DNA from: Phylloscopus collybita
Taxonomy: Eukaryota > Chordata > Aves > Passeriformes > Phylloscopidae
DNA length: 64,000 bases
Direction of reading: 5' to 3'
Assembly (NCBI GenBank): GCA_027886175.1
Contig: JAJNNQ010000098.1
Location: 186,001 to 250,000, forward strand
A program made the translations under genes and the position numbers. Positions 20,136 through 32,245 of the stretch are shown in pieces (the first letter of the stretch is position 1; each line of letters opens with the position of its first letter). The notes beneath the pieces were generated by a model, which saw nothing but the letters and a program-made list of their open reading frames with translations, searched no databases and was not told where the DNA came from.

Positions 20136-22700
20136 TCAGTGTCTGCTTGTGGAGGGGCCATCTGAGCGATCACTCGCATCATCTGCATCTGAGTCATCAC
20201 TCGAAGGTTCCTCCGCTTGATGACTTTCACTCTGGTCACGATTTTCAGGTTGCCTGTTGGCCCGATTCTGCCTTTGCGGTTGCAGGTCAGGACGAACACA
20301 CTTCGCAGGTATCCAGTGTTCCCCAGTATCTGTGGATACACACGCATAACCACGACCCAAAGCGATAAGCTCGAATGGGCCTTCCCACTGCTTAGTGATC
20401 AAATTCCGCACCCAAACCTTCACTCGAGGATGATGTGTCCCATCGGGACCCAGCATCGAAAGGTGATGGTTCAAAATAACAGGGTTATTTGAGTTCTGCG
20501 GCACCGTAAGGTGATTGATGGTGTACAAAGCTTTTGCCAACCGACTCTGCGGGGATTCACCCTGCATTCCCCGTTTTTGTCTTTGAAGAACCTGCTTCAG
20601 AGTACCATGAGCACGTTCTACAATAGCTTGACCGGTTGGGGAATGTGGAATGCCAGACTTGTGTGACACACCCCACAATCGCAGGAACTGCTGCACCTTC
20701 TGAGAGGCGTAAGCAGGACCATTGTCGGTCTTCACAGTAGAAGGGATGCCTAAAAGGACAAAAGCCTGCCTCCAGTGGGCAATGACATCACGAGCTTTTT
20801 CTCCAGTGTGAGCAGAAGCCCACATAGCAGAAGAAAAGGTATCAACAGACATGTGCACATACTTGAGCCAGCCAAATTCGGCAATTTGGGTGACATCTGT
20901 CTGCCAAATCTGCAAGGCCTTGAGGTCTCTGGAGTTTACCCCTGCCGGTAAAGGCGCAGCTAGCGTGTGACAGTCGTCACAAGAACTGACAATGTCACGA
21001 GCCTCAGTTGGCATCAAATGAAACTGCTTTTGCAAAGTATGCGCATTCTGATGAAAGAATTCATGTGATGCCTTGGCTTGTGCGAGTGTGTCAGGCTGAG
21101 GCGCTACCCACGCGGGGTTAGCCAACTTGTCAGCCCTCGTGTTGACTTCCACTATGAAACCTGGCAAATTGGTATGACTCCTAACATGCAGAACGTAATA
21201 TGGATGAACTCGGGCCTGAATAGCACACCACAAGGTTTTCAGCAAATGAAACAAAGCAGGGTTACTGACTTCCTTCAAAACTGAGTAACCTAATCGTTGC
21301 GCTATGTCTGCCACATAGGCAGAATCTGTGACCAGAGTGAAAGGAACCTGGGGAAATCGCTGAAATGCCATGACAGCAGCTCTCAATTCAACCAATTGGG
21401 CTGAGGCAGCCTCATGACCCTTCAGCTCCTGCCGCTCGGATCTATCCTGCCAAGTAACAATGGATTTTCCTGTTCTTCCCGAACTGTCAGTAAAGACAGT
21501 GGGTCCTTGCACCGACTCCGGACTATTTTTGGGCCTCAAAGAAAGTTCAGTTAATTTTGCCACTTTCAATAGCTCGTGGCTGGGCAGAAGATAAGTGATC
21601 TGCCTGGAAAAGTTTTCCAGAGCACTCTGCAGGGACACATTGTTTGTGAGGCTCCAGTCAAAGTTTTCCCGCTCTACCGGGATTACGATCTTTGCGGGAT
21701 CTGCTCCCGTCAGTTGCAAGCACCGTAGCTGGCATTTGACTATCAGGCGAGCGATCAATTCAAATAGTGAGGTTGCCGTCTTTTGTGGCTGATGGGGCAA
21801 AAAGACCCATTCCAAAATGTGCAATGAATCAGACCATTTGTCACTCCATTGGCCAATGATACCTGTGGGATGTAAATCTGGAGTGGTAATGAAAACTGTG
21901 ATATCAATGGAAGGATCAATGCAATAAACTTGGCAAGCAGAAACGGCTTGCTGAACCTCCTACAGCGCTTTTTGCGCTTCAGGGGTCAAGGTGTGAGGTG
22001 ATCTCAGATCGGAGTTTCCCTTTAACAAATCAAACACTGGAGACAGTTGTGCCTTGGTCAGTCCCAAATATGGACGTAACCACATGATGACACCAATTTT
22101 TGTGCATCATTCAGTGTCTTAATTGAACGCACAAATTGCACCCCTTGGTGTTGGACCGTTCATTCCAAAATTTTGACCCCCAAATATTTCCAAGGAGGTT
22201 GCTGTTGAACCTTTTCTGGAGCCACCTGGAGCCCATGAGAATGCAAAGCATCGAGCAGCTGAGGGTGTATCCTCAGCAGCTCATCCTGAGTGGATGCTGC
22301 CACCAGGATATCATCCATGTAATGACAGAAGTGGGCATCAGGAAATTGTCTGCAAACTCCAGACAAGGCACGGGCCACATACCATTGGCATATGACAGGA
22401 TAATTTCGCATGCCTTGCAGAACTACCGTCCATTGATATCTCTGCGCAGGCTCAGTGTTGTTAATTGCTGGCACTGTGAAGGCAAATTTTGATTTGCCAT
22501 CAGGATGCAAAGGAATCGTAAAGAAACAATCCTTCAGACTGATGATGAGAACTGGCCAATCTGCAGGAAGCATGGTGGGTGACGGCATACCAGGTTGCAG
22601 TGTCCCCATGCCTTCCATCACAGCATTGACTTTCCGGAGGTCTTGTAACAACCTCCATTTCCCAGATTTCTTTTCGATGCAGAAAACAGGAGTTTTGATG
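20136..22700 (-). pseudogene. pol: Class II pol: RT, RNase H, integrase (partly open)
   Basis: RT is readable from about 22700, and the frame 22651-22160 has the catalytic YMDD (HYMDDILVA). A frameshift and a TAG (21962-21960) follow, after which 608 codons are open from 21959 to 20136. These hold RT connection, RNase H (acidic residues in VFTDSSG, LVELRAA and VTDSAY), the integrase HHCC zinc domain (HEFFHQNAH, CDDC), and the catalytic triad (WQTDVTQ, VKTDNGP, and E in GQAIVERAHG). The tail is Ser/Asp-rich. The RT N-terminus is missing. The RNase H-integrase part is the best-preserved retroviral frame in the window. Confidence 0.9.
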
Positions 22701-23105
22701 CAGAAAATCAGGGAGGTACAGCGTACACCACATCTCAGGACGGTCGTCAGTCAGGACTGCAGTCCAGTGAACTTGAGGCGGCCTGGTAGACCCCGAAGCA
22801 GCCGTCTCCTCGCCACCGGTTCTCAGTCCTAGAAACAGAAGACTTAAAAGGCACAAGTTGAGCAATCTGAGTTTTCTCGGGGATAGTGACGGGGGGGGGG
22901 GGGGTGGGTGTCGAAACCATCGCATAAATTTGTCCCGTATAATCTGCATCAATGAGTCCTAGATTCACAATGATACCCTGCAGGGTAGCACTTGACCGCC
23001 CCATGAGGAAGGCGCTTTTGCCTTCACCCAAGGGTCCAAAGGCATCCAGGGGGACTTTATGAGGTTTGCAAGAGTCTAAGACAACTGTTGCAGCTGTGCA
23101 GATGT
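22701..23105 (-). pseudogene. pro: Class II dUTPase and protease remnant
   Basis: The frame 23031-22747 carries dUTPase motifs: GRSSATLQG, the catalytic GLIDADYTGQI region, and the IAQLVPF strand. dUTPase lowers dUTP during cDNA synthesis. After it, in a shifted frame, comes the sequence that normally opens the protease (GSTRPPQVHWTAVLTDDRPE). It joins RT sequence within about 30 codons, so the DTGA active-site part and the RT N-terminus are deleted. A poly-G run (22889-22903) marks the frame change. Confidence 0.8.
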
Positions 23106-23132
23106 CAACACCGGCAGAACCGCAGGTGCTTG

Positions 23133-25859
23133 CTAAGCAAGCTTGCTAAGCAAGCCTGTGTTGGCGTCGGGACCGGGGGAAAGCTTGGGGTCTGTGCGTT
23201 TCCCCTTGGTGCTCCACTTCCCATTTCCCAAACTTGGCAAAGGCTGACCATTGGCAGCAACTGTTGCTGTACAAACATCTGCAGCATGGTTTGGCTTCTG
23301 ACACCGAGCACAGAGAAACAAGGGAGCCTTTGCTTTCTGCTTTTGCTTTCCTTGCTTCTTCCCAGCCTGTGCTTTTCCCTGTTTCTGCTGTCCACTGTTG
23401 TGGCCTTTCCAGGATGACTGCAATGCAGTAGTGAAGGCAGCCATCTTGTGTTCTGTGGTGCCTACATTAGCACATGCTTTGACCATGTCCATTAGAGACG
23501 GATCTCCAGGGAGGGCCTCAATGAGCTTTCTGCAATCCGCATTGGAATTGCTCCTTGCAAGCTGTTTGAGCAAAAGTGTCCTGACGTCTACATCATCCAC
23601 CTGCTTCTCAACAGCTGCAGAAAGCTTCTCAACAAAGTCCAAAAATTACTCTTTTGACCCCTGGACTATGGTCACAAATCTCTATTTTGGAACAGCTAAT
23701 TCAATGGTTTTCACCAATGCTGCAATTTTTGTTTTCTGGCACTGCTCCAGCACAAGGTGGTGAAAGGTCGCCTGAAGATCAGGGTCAGCATATTGGCCAA
23801 CACCTGTGAACACATCAACTCCAGCTGCAGGCCTGGGGTCCTGTGCAACCAATTGACTATTCTGTGCAATCACCTTGATAGCCAATTGATTCCAATTCTG
23901 CTTGAACACCTCGAGCTGAACAGGCCGGAACAACACCTGAGCGATGTGCCTGATATCGTATGGTGCCAACAGATCTGCATTCAGGACACGAATCACCTGC
24001 ATCACCTGAGGAGAACCCAGACCATACTTGGCCACCTTCTCCTGTACGTCTACTACAGCTTTCCATGATAAGACATGGTGGGTGCCAGGCTGCCCTGTGG
24101 TAGGATTACCCCTAAGCACAGGAAAAGCCTGAACATCTCCTTGCAAGGTGACAGGATCTATTTGGATCTGCTCTGTGGATGTCACAGGAACAGAAACAGA
24201 TACCTGTCCAGGGTTCTCGGCACCTGATATCACATCCCTTTCAGTGCTAGCAGAGCCAGAAGGACTCTCTACAGTCCCCACAAGACGCTCTACAATGTCC
24301 CAATGCCCCATTTCCAAAGCTTTGGATTTCACTTCATCCCAGAAACGCCTAGGGTCCCTGGGACGGACGGTGACCATGACCTCGCAAGGGGGGAGGGTCC
24401 AGTGATTGGCCGAAGAGAGAGCACCAACTCGGGGATCCCTGCTTCGAGCAATCGCAGGTGTCGTGGCAGCTGTGTTTCCCCCTGCCCCAAACGTGAATAC
24501 CGGAGGGGCCATAGACACGGCAATCCCGGACTCACTAGAGGGTGGGGTTGTACAGCCACCGGAGCCGCACCAGCCACTGTGGAAATCGCTGGTGCCTGCG
24601 ACACGGAAGCAGCAGATGCATCCGAAACCGACGCAGGGGGGAGGAGCGCCGAAGGACATTCGGTGCCTCCCACATGCTGCACCGGGGGGGGGACTGGCAT
24701 GGGGGGGTGTGCTAGAACCGATAAGGATCCGGCACCAGCCCCACCCGGAGCCAGGAGAGCAGACGCAGGGGGAGCCGGGGCTAGCGCCGCCCCGGCACCG
24801 TTCCCCGGCACCGCGAACACGGACGGGGCGGGGGGAGGGGCGGCCGACTGAACCGCTGCCTCACTCCCGCACGGTGCTGCAGGAAGAGACGGTGGAGCCT
24901 TGGTGCGAGGGCGCACAGAAGGAGTTGCTCGCGTCGGGCAGAGGGGAGCGGGCTGACCCCCCGCCAGGATATAATCGGTGAACAAATCCACCAAAACAGC
25001 GGCTGCCGGCGCTGCCGCCAACTGCGCAGGCGCAGCTGCTACCGCCGGCTGTGCAGGCGCTGACGCTCCCGCCAGCTGCGCAGGCGCAGCGGGCAGCGAG
25101 GAGCCGGGAGAGGACCCGCTCGCTCCCCCGATGGCGGCAGGTAGTTGCGGTGGGGGCGCGGTGCTGCCGCCGACCGGGGCTGTTACCGCGACATCGGCAG
25201 TGCCCAAAGGGTAGCGCGTAGATTCACCGTAGTGTGGAAACTTCGTTGTGACCGATCCCCGCAAACCGAACTCCGCCCGCGGCACTGGCGGAGCCGCCGG
25301 CTGTGCACCCCCCCCCAGTGCCACAAAGACATGGGGGATGGGCTGTTCGCCTCCGCACAGGCTCCCGGGCGCCGCGGGACACGGCGCCTGCGGGGCGGGG
25401 CCAGGGGGGTTCCCGGGGGTCCCGAGCCCACCCCACTCCCGCTGGACATCCGCGCCATGGCGCGGGGGGCTCCAAATCCCTCCCCAAAGGTCGAAACCGC
25501 GGGGAGAAGCGGAAAGCGAACCCAACACGGTGTCTTGGGTGGGCGGGGGGGAATCCGGTCTACGGCTAGGCTCACGGTCTGGCTCAGCTCCTTTGCTGTC
25601 TGTGTCCACAAGGTTTCCGTCACCCGTCTCTGCGTCTGATGGCAGGTCGCTTAAAGCCCTGTCTCCATTTTCAGAAACTGCAGAATTTGGGTTTGAACTG
25701 GAAAGCGAACTGGAAGTTCCTCCAGAACTATTGAGCACCGTGACAAATCTCTTCCAGGTTATTATTAAATTTGCCACATCTGCATTACCAGAGTATAGAG
25801 TCTCATGCAGACTGTCTTCCAGAGAACGCCACAATGTCTTTGACAGTGCTTTCTCTGCA
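23133..25859 (-). pseudogene. gag: Class II gag (matrix to nucleocapsid), broken
   Basis: From 25859 down: an N-terminal domain, then a long Pro/Ala-rich region (about 25500-24600), capsid in another frame (24659-23682), the major homology region (IVQGSKE, with stops on both sides near 23680 and 23646), capsid C-terminal part and nucleocapsid (23642-23133) with a CCHC knuckle CARCQKPNHAADVC at about 23320-23279. Only one knuckle is clear; class II viruses usually have two. The start codon of the longest frame (25867) lies in the inserted LTR, so the original N-terminus is on the far side of that insertion. Confidence 0.84.
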
Positions 25860-26554
25860 TGAGACATAGACTTTAAAGAATTTTAGGGAAATTAAGATTT
25901 TAGTTAGAAATAAGCCTTATGGTTGTTGAAGTTAATTGAAAGCTTTCTAGTTAGCTAAGAAAGACTAGGCTTGAGTTAACTTTTTCCAAATAACTGATTG
26001 CTTGTCAACTTTATGTTTGCTTAGCTGTGCTTGCAACAATAAATAGGGAACCTGATAAATAGGTTTAGGGACACAGGACAATTGCAGACACTCCCCAATC
26101 CTGAAACTTATTGAAAGTCACTGTACCTAAGGAAATGGGAGTCCTACCAACGCCCATTTGTCACCATTTGCATTGAAAAGGTAGAAAGTTTAGGGCGATG
26201 AAGAGTCATTTTACTTCCTCATTTTAAACCCACTCCTCTTTAATGAGACCACCGACCCATTTCAAAGGACAAACGATGCATGCTTAATTGCTTTTTTGCT
26301 AATTACCATACGAAGCGGGGAATGGGATGTACCAAGGTTATGAATATGCATTTTTATTTTGGATATTCAACAGTTTTGTGAATAAAATGGCTTTGTGATT
26401 TTCTGTAAGGCGTGGTATGTTTTTGGGGAGCTATCCCACATGCTGCCCAGCACTGCAATAAACATACACTTTCTAACTTTAAACTGTTAGAGAGTTTTTG
26501 TCCGTCTCAGTTGCATATCGGTATTAGGTCAATATTCATATTTTTAATAAATCA
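25860..26554 (+). mobile_element. ERV-C 5' LTR
   Basis: TGAGACATAGACTTTAAAG to TAATAAATCA, 695 bp. AATAAA occurs in several places, including GTGAATAAAATGG near 26380 and CAATAAACATAC near 26456. It matches the 3' LTR base for base over long stretches, implying recent insertion. Confidence 0.92.
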
Positions 26555-29133
26555 TTTTGTCGAGCCAACCAGGAGAAGGCCAACTGCTCCAATATGTGGA
26601 TGACCTCCTGATAGCCACCTGGACCCAGGAGACTTGTGTGGACTGGACGGTGAGCCTCCTGAACTTCTTAGGCTTGCAGGGGTACCGAGTATCCCAGAAG
26701 AAAGCCCAGCTAGTGAGGCAAACAGTCATTTACCTGGGTTATGAGGTGAGTGCTGGACAAAGAACTTTGGGGCAGGATCGCAAAGAGGCAATATGCCAAA
26801 CCCCAAAGCCTCAAACCGTGAAAGAACTGAGAACCTTTTTAGGCATGACAGGGTGGTGTAGACTGTGGACTTATAATTACGGATTGCTTGTTAAACCCTT
26901 ATATGCCTTGATCACAGATGGGGTCAGAGAACTACAGTGGACAAAAGAAGCTACCCGGGCCTTCGACCAGCTAAAGAAGGCTCTCATGTCAGCTCCAGCC
27001 CTAGGACTTCCAGACGTGAGTAAACCATTCTTTTTGTTTTCCCATGAAAAAGAAGGGATTGCTTTGGGAATACTAGCACAAAACCTGGGCCCATATCGAA
27101 GGGCAGTGGCCTATCTTTCCAAACAACTGGATACAGCTGCCAAAGGATGGCCAGGATGCCTCAGAGCTGTGGCAGCAGTGGCAGTAAATATCCAAGAAGC
27201 ACGCAAATTTACCTTAGGCCAGAAAATGACTGTGCTAGTGTCCCACACAGTGTCTGCAGTCCTTGAGGCAAAAGGGGGACATTGGCTCTCCCCACAGAGA
27301 TTCCTGAAGTACCAGGCTATACTGGTGGAACAAGATGATGTTGAAATTGTGGTAACTAACATTGTGAACCCAGCTCCCTTCCTCAGCGGGAGTATGGGAG
27401 AACCGGTGACTCATGACTGCCTGGAGACCATCAAAGCCACCTACTCCAGTCGCTCGGACTTGAAAGACACTCCGATTGAGGATGCTGAGACCTGGTTTAC
27501 TGATGGAAGCAGCTATGTCGTCAGTGGAAAGAGGCATGCTGGGTATGCAGTTACCACAAGCAGAGAGGTAATAGAGTCTGGACCATTGCCAACCAACACC
27601 TCTGCCCAGAAAGTTGAAATAATCGCTTTGATCCGAGCCTTAGAACTGGCAAAAGGGAAAGAAATTAATATCTATACAGATTCAAGGTATGCGTTTGGAG
27701 TAGTCCATGCACATGGAGCCATATGGAAGGAGAGGGGACTGTTAAACTCACAAGGAAAAAGTATCAAACATTCACAGGAGATTCTGAGACTGCTAGATGC
27801 TGTGCAGCTACCTGAGAAGGTAGCAATCATGCACATCAAGGCACATCAAAAGGTGAGCTCTGAATTGGAAGAAGGAAATATGCTGGAGGACAGAGAGGCA
27901 AAAGACACAGTCAAAGGTGAGGTACCCAGTGAAACAGTTGAAGTGACACTGATTCCAGATGGAAAAATTTCAATTGAAGGTAAGCTGGTATACAATAAGA
28001 AGGACAGGAAACTTATTAGAGCAGAGAAAGCAAAGTATAATCAAGAAGGGTGGGCTGTGACAGAGGAAGGAAAACTTGTAGTACCTTCCTATTTGTTATG
28101 GCCATTGGTGCAAAAGGAACATGAGAAAACACATTGGGGAATAGATGCCCTTTATAACTATTTGAGAGAAAGAATTATGGCCAGAAAGTTACAAGGTACG
28201 GTGATACAGGTGACTCGTCAGTGTAGCCTTTGCCTCCGAACTAACCCTAAAAACACTCCAAAACCAAAACTTGGTCAAATTAGAAAAGGCTGCGGGCCTG
28301 GGCAACAGTGGCAAATTGATTTCACAGAATTACCCAGAAAAGGGGGTTATCGTTACCTACTGGTATTAACTGATACCTTTTCAGGATAGCCAGAGCCTTT
28401 CCCTACTAGAACAGCTAAAGCACGAGAGGTAACCAAAGCTCTATTGAAAGAAATAATACCCCGTTTTGGAGTTTCAGCCACTATGTCCTCTGACAGGGGA
28501 CCTCACTTCATTTCAAAAATTGTACAGCAAATTAGCCACCACCTGGGGATAGACTGGGAACTGCATACCCCATATCATCCTCAATCTAGTGGCCAGGTGG
28601 AAAAGATGAATCATTTGATTAAACAACAAATTGTAAGATTGGGACAAGAAGCAAATCTGCCTTGGCCTCAAGCTCTTCCATTTGCATTATTGAGAATTCA
28701 GACAAAGCCAAGGACAAAAGAAAAATTAAGCTCTTTTGAAATATTAGATGGGAAGCCATATGCAGTTCAAGCGGGAACAACACCTGCCCAGGTAAGGGAA
28801 GAGACCCTATGCAGGTATATGGTAGCCCTGGACAAACAACTGAAAGAGATTGAAAAATGTGTGGCTGGAGCTCAAAACAGGGAATTGGATGGACCAGTAC
28901 ATGATGTACAACCTGGGGATTATGTGTACGTTAAGTCTTTTGCAGAAAAGACCCTGGAACCACAGTGGGAAGGGCCATTCCAAGTGCTCCTTACTACCTT
29001 CACTGCAATCAAGATCAAGGAACAGAAGGCCTGGATCCATCATTCCCGAGTGAAGAAAGCCCCTGAAGGAGTCTGGAAGGCTGCACCAGGCAACAGTGAA
29101 CTGAAGCTGAAACTTACTCGGAACAGTGAATAA
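26555..29133 (+). pseudogene. pol: ERV-C pol: RT (C-terminal part), RNase H, integrase
   Basis: The sequence enters at the RT active site (QYVDDLLIA near 26593-26619) and stays open to a TAG at 28387-28389, through connection, RNase H (FTDGSSYV, YTDSRYAF) and integrase zinc and core start (HEKTHWG, CSLC, WQIDFTELP, LTDTFSG). The stop falls where the family has a conserved Trp. The same frame continues to 29133 with the rest of the core (SSDRGPHF, then [14 protein letters not shown] with the catalytic Glu) and the C-terminal domain. No proper start exists because the 5' part is deleted. Confidence 0.9.
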
Positions 29134-29150
29134 ATGGACTGATAATAGTT

Positions 29151-31205
29151 ATGAATATGTTAGAAAAAGTTGTAAGTGTTGTAGTTACTGTTGTAATCAT
29201 AGCAAAAGCCAACGCAGTACCACGCAGGTATAATGTAACTGGGATATACCGGTGCCAGGGAACAGCCAATGACCCTCATTCTCGCAGAGCCTTGAATTTG
29301 CTATTACAAGTCACAAATGCAAAACTATGGGAAGGAAGAAACATTTGGGGATGCAGCTATGCATTTGTGCAGGATGGATTTCATGAAGCCTACTATCCTC
29401 CCATGAAACTTATCCGGATTAATTCTGAATGCTGTGACAAATGCTTGACTCAGTGTCCTGAGTTTAGGCTCAAAATAGAATTGTGTGCAATCAAAGGGTA
29501 TGATCTTGATTTTAACATTACTCAAGTGTGTACTGAGTACCATGAGGATAAAGTTAAAACTACACCAAGGGTGCCAAAGAGGGTTGTGCCCACTGAGAAG
29601 CCAGTTATCCCAGAAGTAGAAGAGAAACCCATTGTTCCTGTAATCACCAAAATTGGGCCATATGCCATTAAGAAAACAGGAATACAAAGGCTATTGGTTA
29701 ACCCAGAATGGTCTTTGAAGCGAGTAGAAATGGGAATGCAAGTTAATGCCTCTGACATTTGGCCAGAGTGTGCCCCATTTCTCAGAAATCCCTTTATGGA
29801 TTGGACTACTTGGCTCCAAAAACATATGCCCTCCAACCTTAGGAGAAAGAGAGATTTTACTGGGTTACTTGGGACAGGGCTAGGAGTGCTGAACACAATA
29901 GATTCAGAAGTGTTAATGAATAAGTTGACTACTGTAGGAAGTGATTTAGTTAAATTGCAACAGCCGTTACAATCCTCCTTACTAGCTTTAGGTAATAGTC
30001 ATTGGAAGTTGTCTAAAATACTACCAGAATGGGAGAGCACAGAAGAACGGGATCATGAGGTGATAATTAATGCACTTGGCACAGCCAGTGAAAACATCTC
30101 ATTAGCTCTTGGATGCACTCAAGCACAACTATGGATGCAGTCAGTAGCTGCTGCGGTCATACGAGAAGGTGGAGAAGGAACATTTCTGGCTGAAATTCGC
30201 AAAATTGTTTGGGATAATACATCTAACATGGAAAAAGAACTCCAGTCGTGGTGGGTCTTAGCTTTACCTATAACCCCATGACTAGCATAGTAACAGCTTT
30301 TGTTTTAACCATACACAATGCATCCATAAGCTTAATTCACCCAATAGTCCCTTTAGGACTAAACCATGAGGGGACTGTATTGTACCCTTCTGGACACAGA
30401 ATGTGGGCATGAGAAATTGAAGGAAAGTGGCAAACGATTAACCTAGAGCCTTGTTCAATGAGAAAGCAATTAGGATACATCTGTGAAGAGACACTAAAAG
30501 GGGATAAAGACACATGTTTGGATACGGACCAGAGCATTTGCCACTTTGAAACGCATTCAGATAATCAGATAACTCTGCTTGTATATGTAGGACAAGGATG
30601 TGCTTGTCTCAGAACCACATGCCCCACCATAATGATAGACAACTTAATGGTGAATGAGACCCAATACAATTTGTGTGTCTGTAATTTTGTTAAGATTGAA
30701 GGATGTGATTTTTTTCTATCAGGCACCTATAATATTACATCAATATATAAAGGCAAATCTAGCTACTGTACAAGAAATTGTGCCTGTGCCCATAGGAATG
30801 AATTTGACTTTAGTAGCCCAATTATTGGAACATCATGAATTGAAACAAATTTTGAGAGACGTTAGAGATGCAGGAAGAAAAACTTTGATCACAATACACC
30901 ATGACTCAGACACCATTAAAGAGGTCTTTAAGCGATTTGAAGGACACCTGTCTCATCATTGGTGGGACGTGCTTTTTAGACGGTCACCCACAGCAACTGG
31001 TATTTTTAATGCTTTAGTCCATTCCATTGTTGTACTGCTCATTTTAGTCAGTATAAGTTTGATTTTGTCTATTGCAATACTTGTTTGGAATTGGAGGGTG
31101 CTGCGATGGATGGCAGTTCTAGCCTCACTATCGAAGGCATATGGTTTAGTCTTGAGGGATACTAGACATATGTCTTGGGTAGATGAAGAAGAATCCACAT
31201 ATTGA
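29151..31205 (+). pseudogene. env: ERV-C env, two frame changes
   Basis: The frame 29151-30281 has a signal-like hydrophobic start (about residues 5-23), a cysteine-rich surface domain, a furin-type RRKR site (about residues 238-241) and a following Gly/Leu-rich stretch and heptad-like helix. The frame then shifts near 30275, a TGA follows near 30410, and a second shift occurs at the T run near 30710. The C-terminal part (to 31205) has a membrane anchor (about 31015-31095) and a short tail. The region between helix and anchor has many cysteines (CACLRTTC, LCVCNF), and I do not see the usual CX6CC motif of gammaretroviral TM. ERV-D has that motif, so the two env types differ. Confidence 0.83.
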
Positions 31206-31243
31206 GTAAAAGAATTTACTCATCTCATAGAAGAAGTGGGGAA

Positions 31244-31947
31244 TGAGACATAGACTTTAAAGAATATAGGATTTTAGGAAAATTAAGATTTTAGTTAGAA
31301 ATAAGCCTTATGGTTGTTAAAGTTAATTAAAAGCTTTGTAGTTAGCTAAGGAAGACTAGGCTTGAGTTAACTTTTTCCAAATAACTGATTGCTTGTCAAC
31401 TTTATGTTTGCTTAGCTGTGCTTGCAACAATAAATAGGGAACCTGATAAATAGGTTTAGGGACACAGGACAATTGCAGACACTCCCCAATCCTGAAACTT
31501 ATTGAAAGTCACTGTACCTAAGGAAATGGGAGTCCTACCAACGCCCATTTGTCACCATTTGCATTGAAAAGGTAGAAAGTTTAGGGCGATGAAGAGTCAT
31601 TTTACTTCCTCATTTTAAACCCACTCCTCTTTAATGAGACCACCGACCCATTTCAAAGGACAAACGATGCATGCTTAATTGCTTTTTTGCTAATTACCAT
31701 ACGAAGCGGGGAATGGGATGTACCAAGGTTATGAATATGCATTTTTATTTTGGATATTCAACAGTTTTGTGAATAAAATGGCTTTGTGATTTTCTGTAAG
31801 GCGTGGTATGTTTTTGGGGAGCTATCCCACATGCTGCCCAGCACTGCAATAAACATACACTTTCTAACTTTAAACTGTTAGAGAGTTTTTTGTCCGTCTC
31901 AGTTGCATATCGGTATTAGGTCGATATTCATATTTTTTAGTAAATCA
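31244..31947 (+). mobile_element. ERV-C 3' LTR
   Basis: 704 bp, preceded by a purine tract (AGAAGAAGTGGGGAA, 31229-31243), followed by the TGCA duplication. It has a few bases more than the 5' LTR near its start. Confidence 0.92.
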
Positions 31948-31951
31948 TGCA

Positions 31952-32245
31952 TTTGGAAAAATGCCGTGCTCCTTTCCTCAGAGATAGAGGACTCTAAATT
32001 GTTCACTGGGGATTTTTGCCTCTTTTTTCTCCAAGAGACTTTCCCAGAGCTCCAGGACCAGATCATCTTCTGGGCCTAGCAGAGGAATTATCATTTTGCC
32101 AAAATTTCGTCTCCTTATCGGAGAGAAAACAAACTGGCAAAGCTCGCAGGCCGGTTTCTACCGAAAAACCCTTTGTTCTTTAAATAGACGGAGGGCATGG
32201 TTTTACCTTGTTCCTGCGGCTGCAATCACGTCGGCGTCCACCAGA
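31952..32245 (-). other. Class II leader and primer-binding site (tRNA-Trp type)
   Basis: The minus strand after the LTR reads TGGTGGACGCCGACGTGAT (32243-32225), close to the tryptophan site TGGTGACCCCGACGTGAT used by avian alpharetroviruses. The leader to 31952 has no long frame. It and gag were one sequence before ERV-C entered. Confidence 0.8.

Larger units (their letters stand above)
25860..31947 (+). mobile_element. ERV-C: gamma-like provirus with env, deleted gag-pro
   Basis: LTRs at 25860-26554 and 31244-31947 are almost identical apart from a short deletion in the 5' copy and scattered changes. The flanks repeat TGCA exactly (25856-25859 and 31948-31951), the 4-bp duplication of gammaretroviral integrases. 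Right after the 5' LTR comes mid-RT, so primer site, gag, protease and the RT N-terminal half are absent. RT-RNase H-integrase and env follow. It is the youngest insertion in this nest, sitting inside the class II gag. Confidence 0.92.

Noticed and set aside
24303..25862. Several long + strand frames (up to 204 codons)
   Set aside because: GC-rich antisense of the Pro/Ala-rich class II gag; no motif of their own.
26557..26600. A start codon for ERV-C pol at 26557
   Set aside because: The codon is TTG at an LTR-RT junction, and the protein would begin in the middle of RT; the true N-terminus is deleted.
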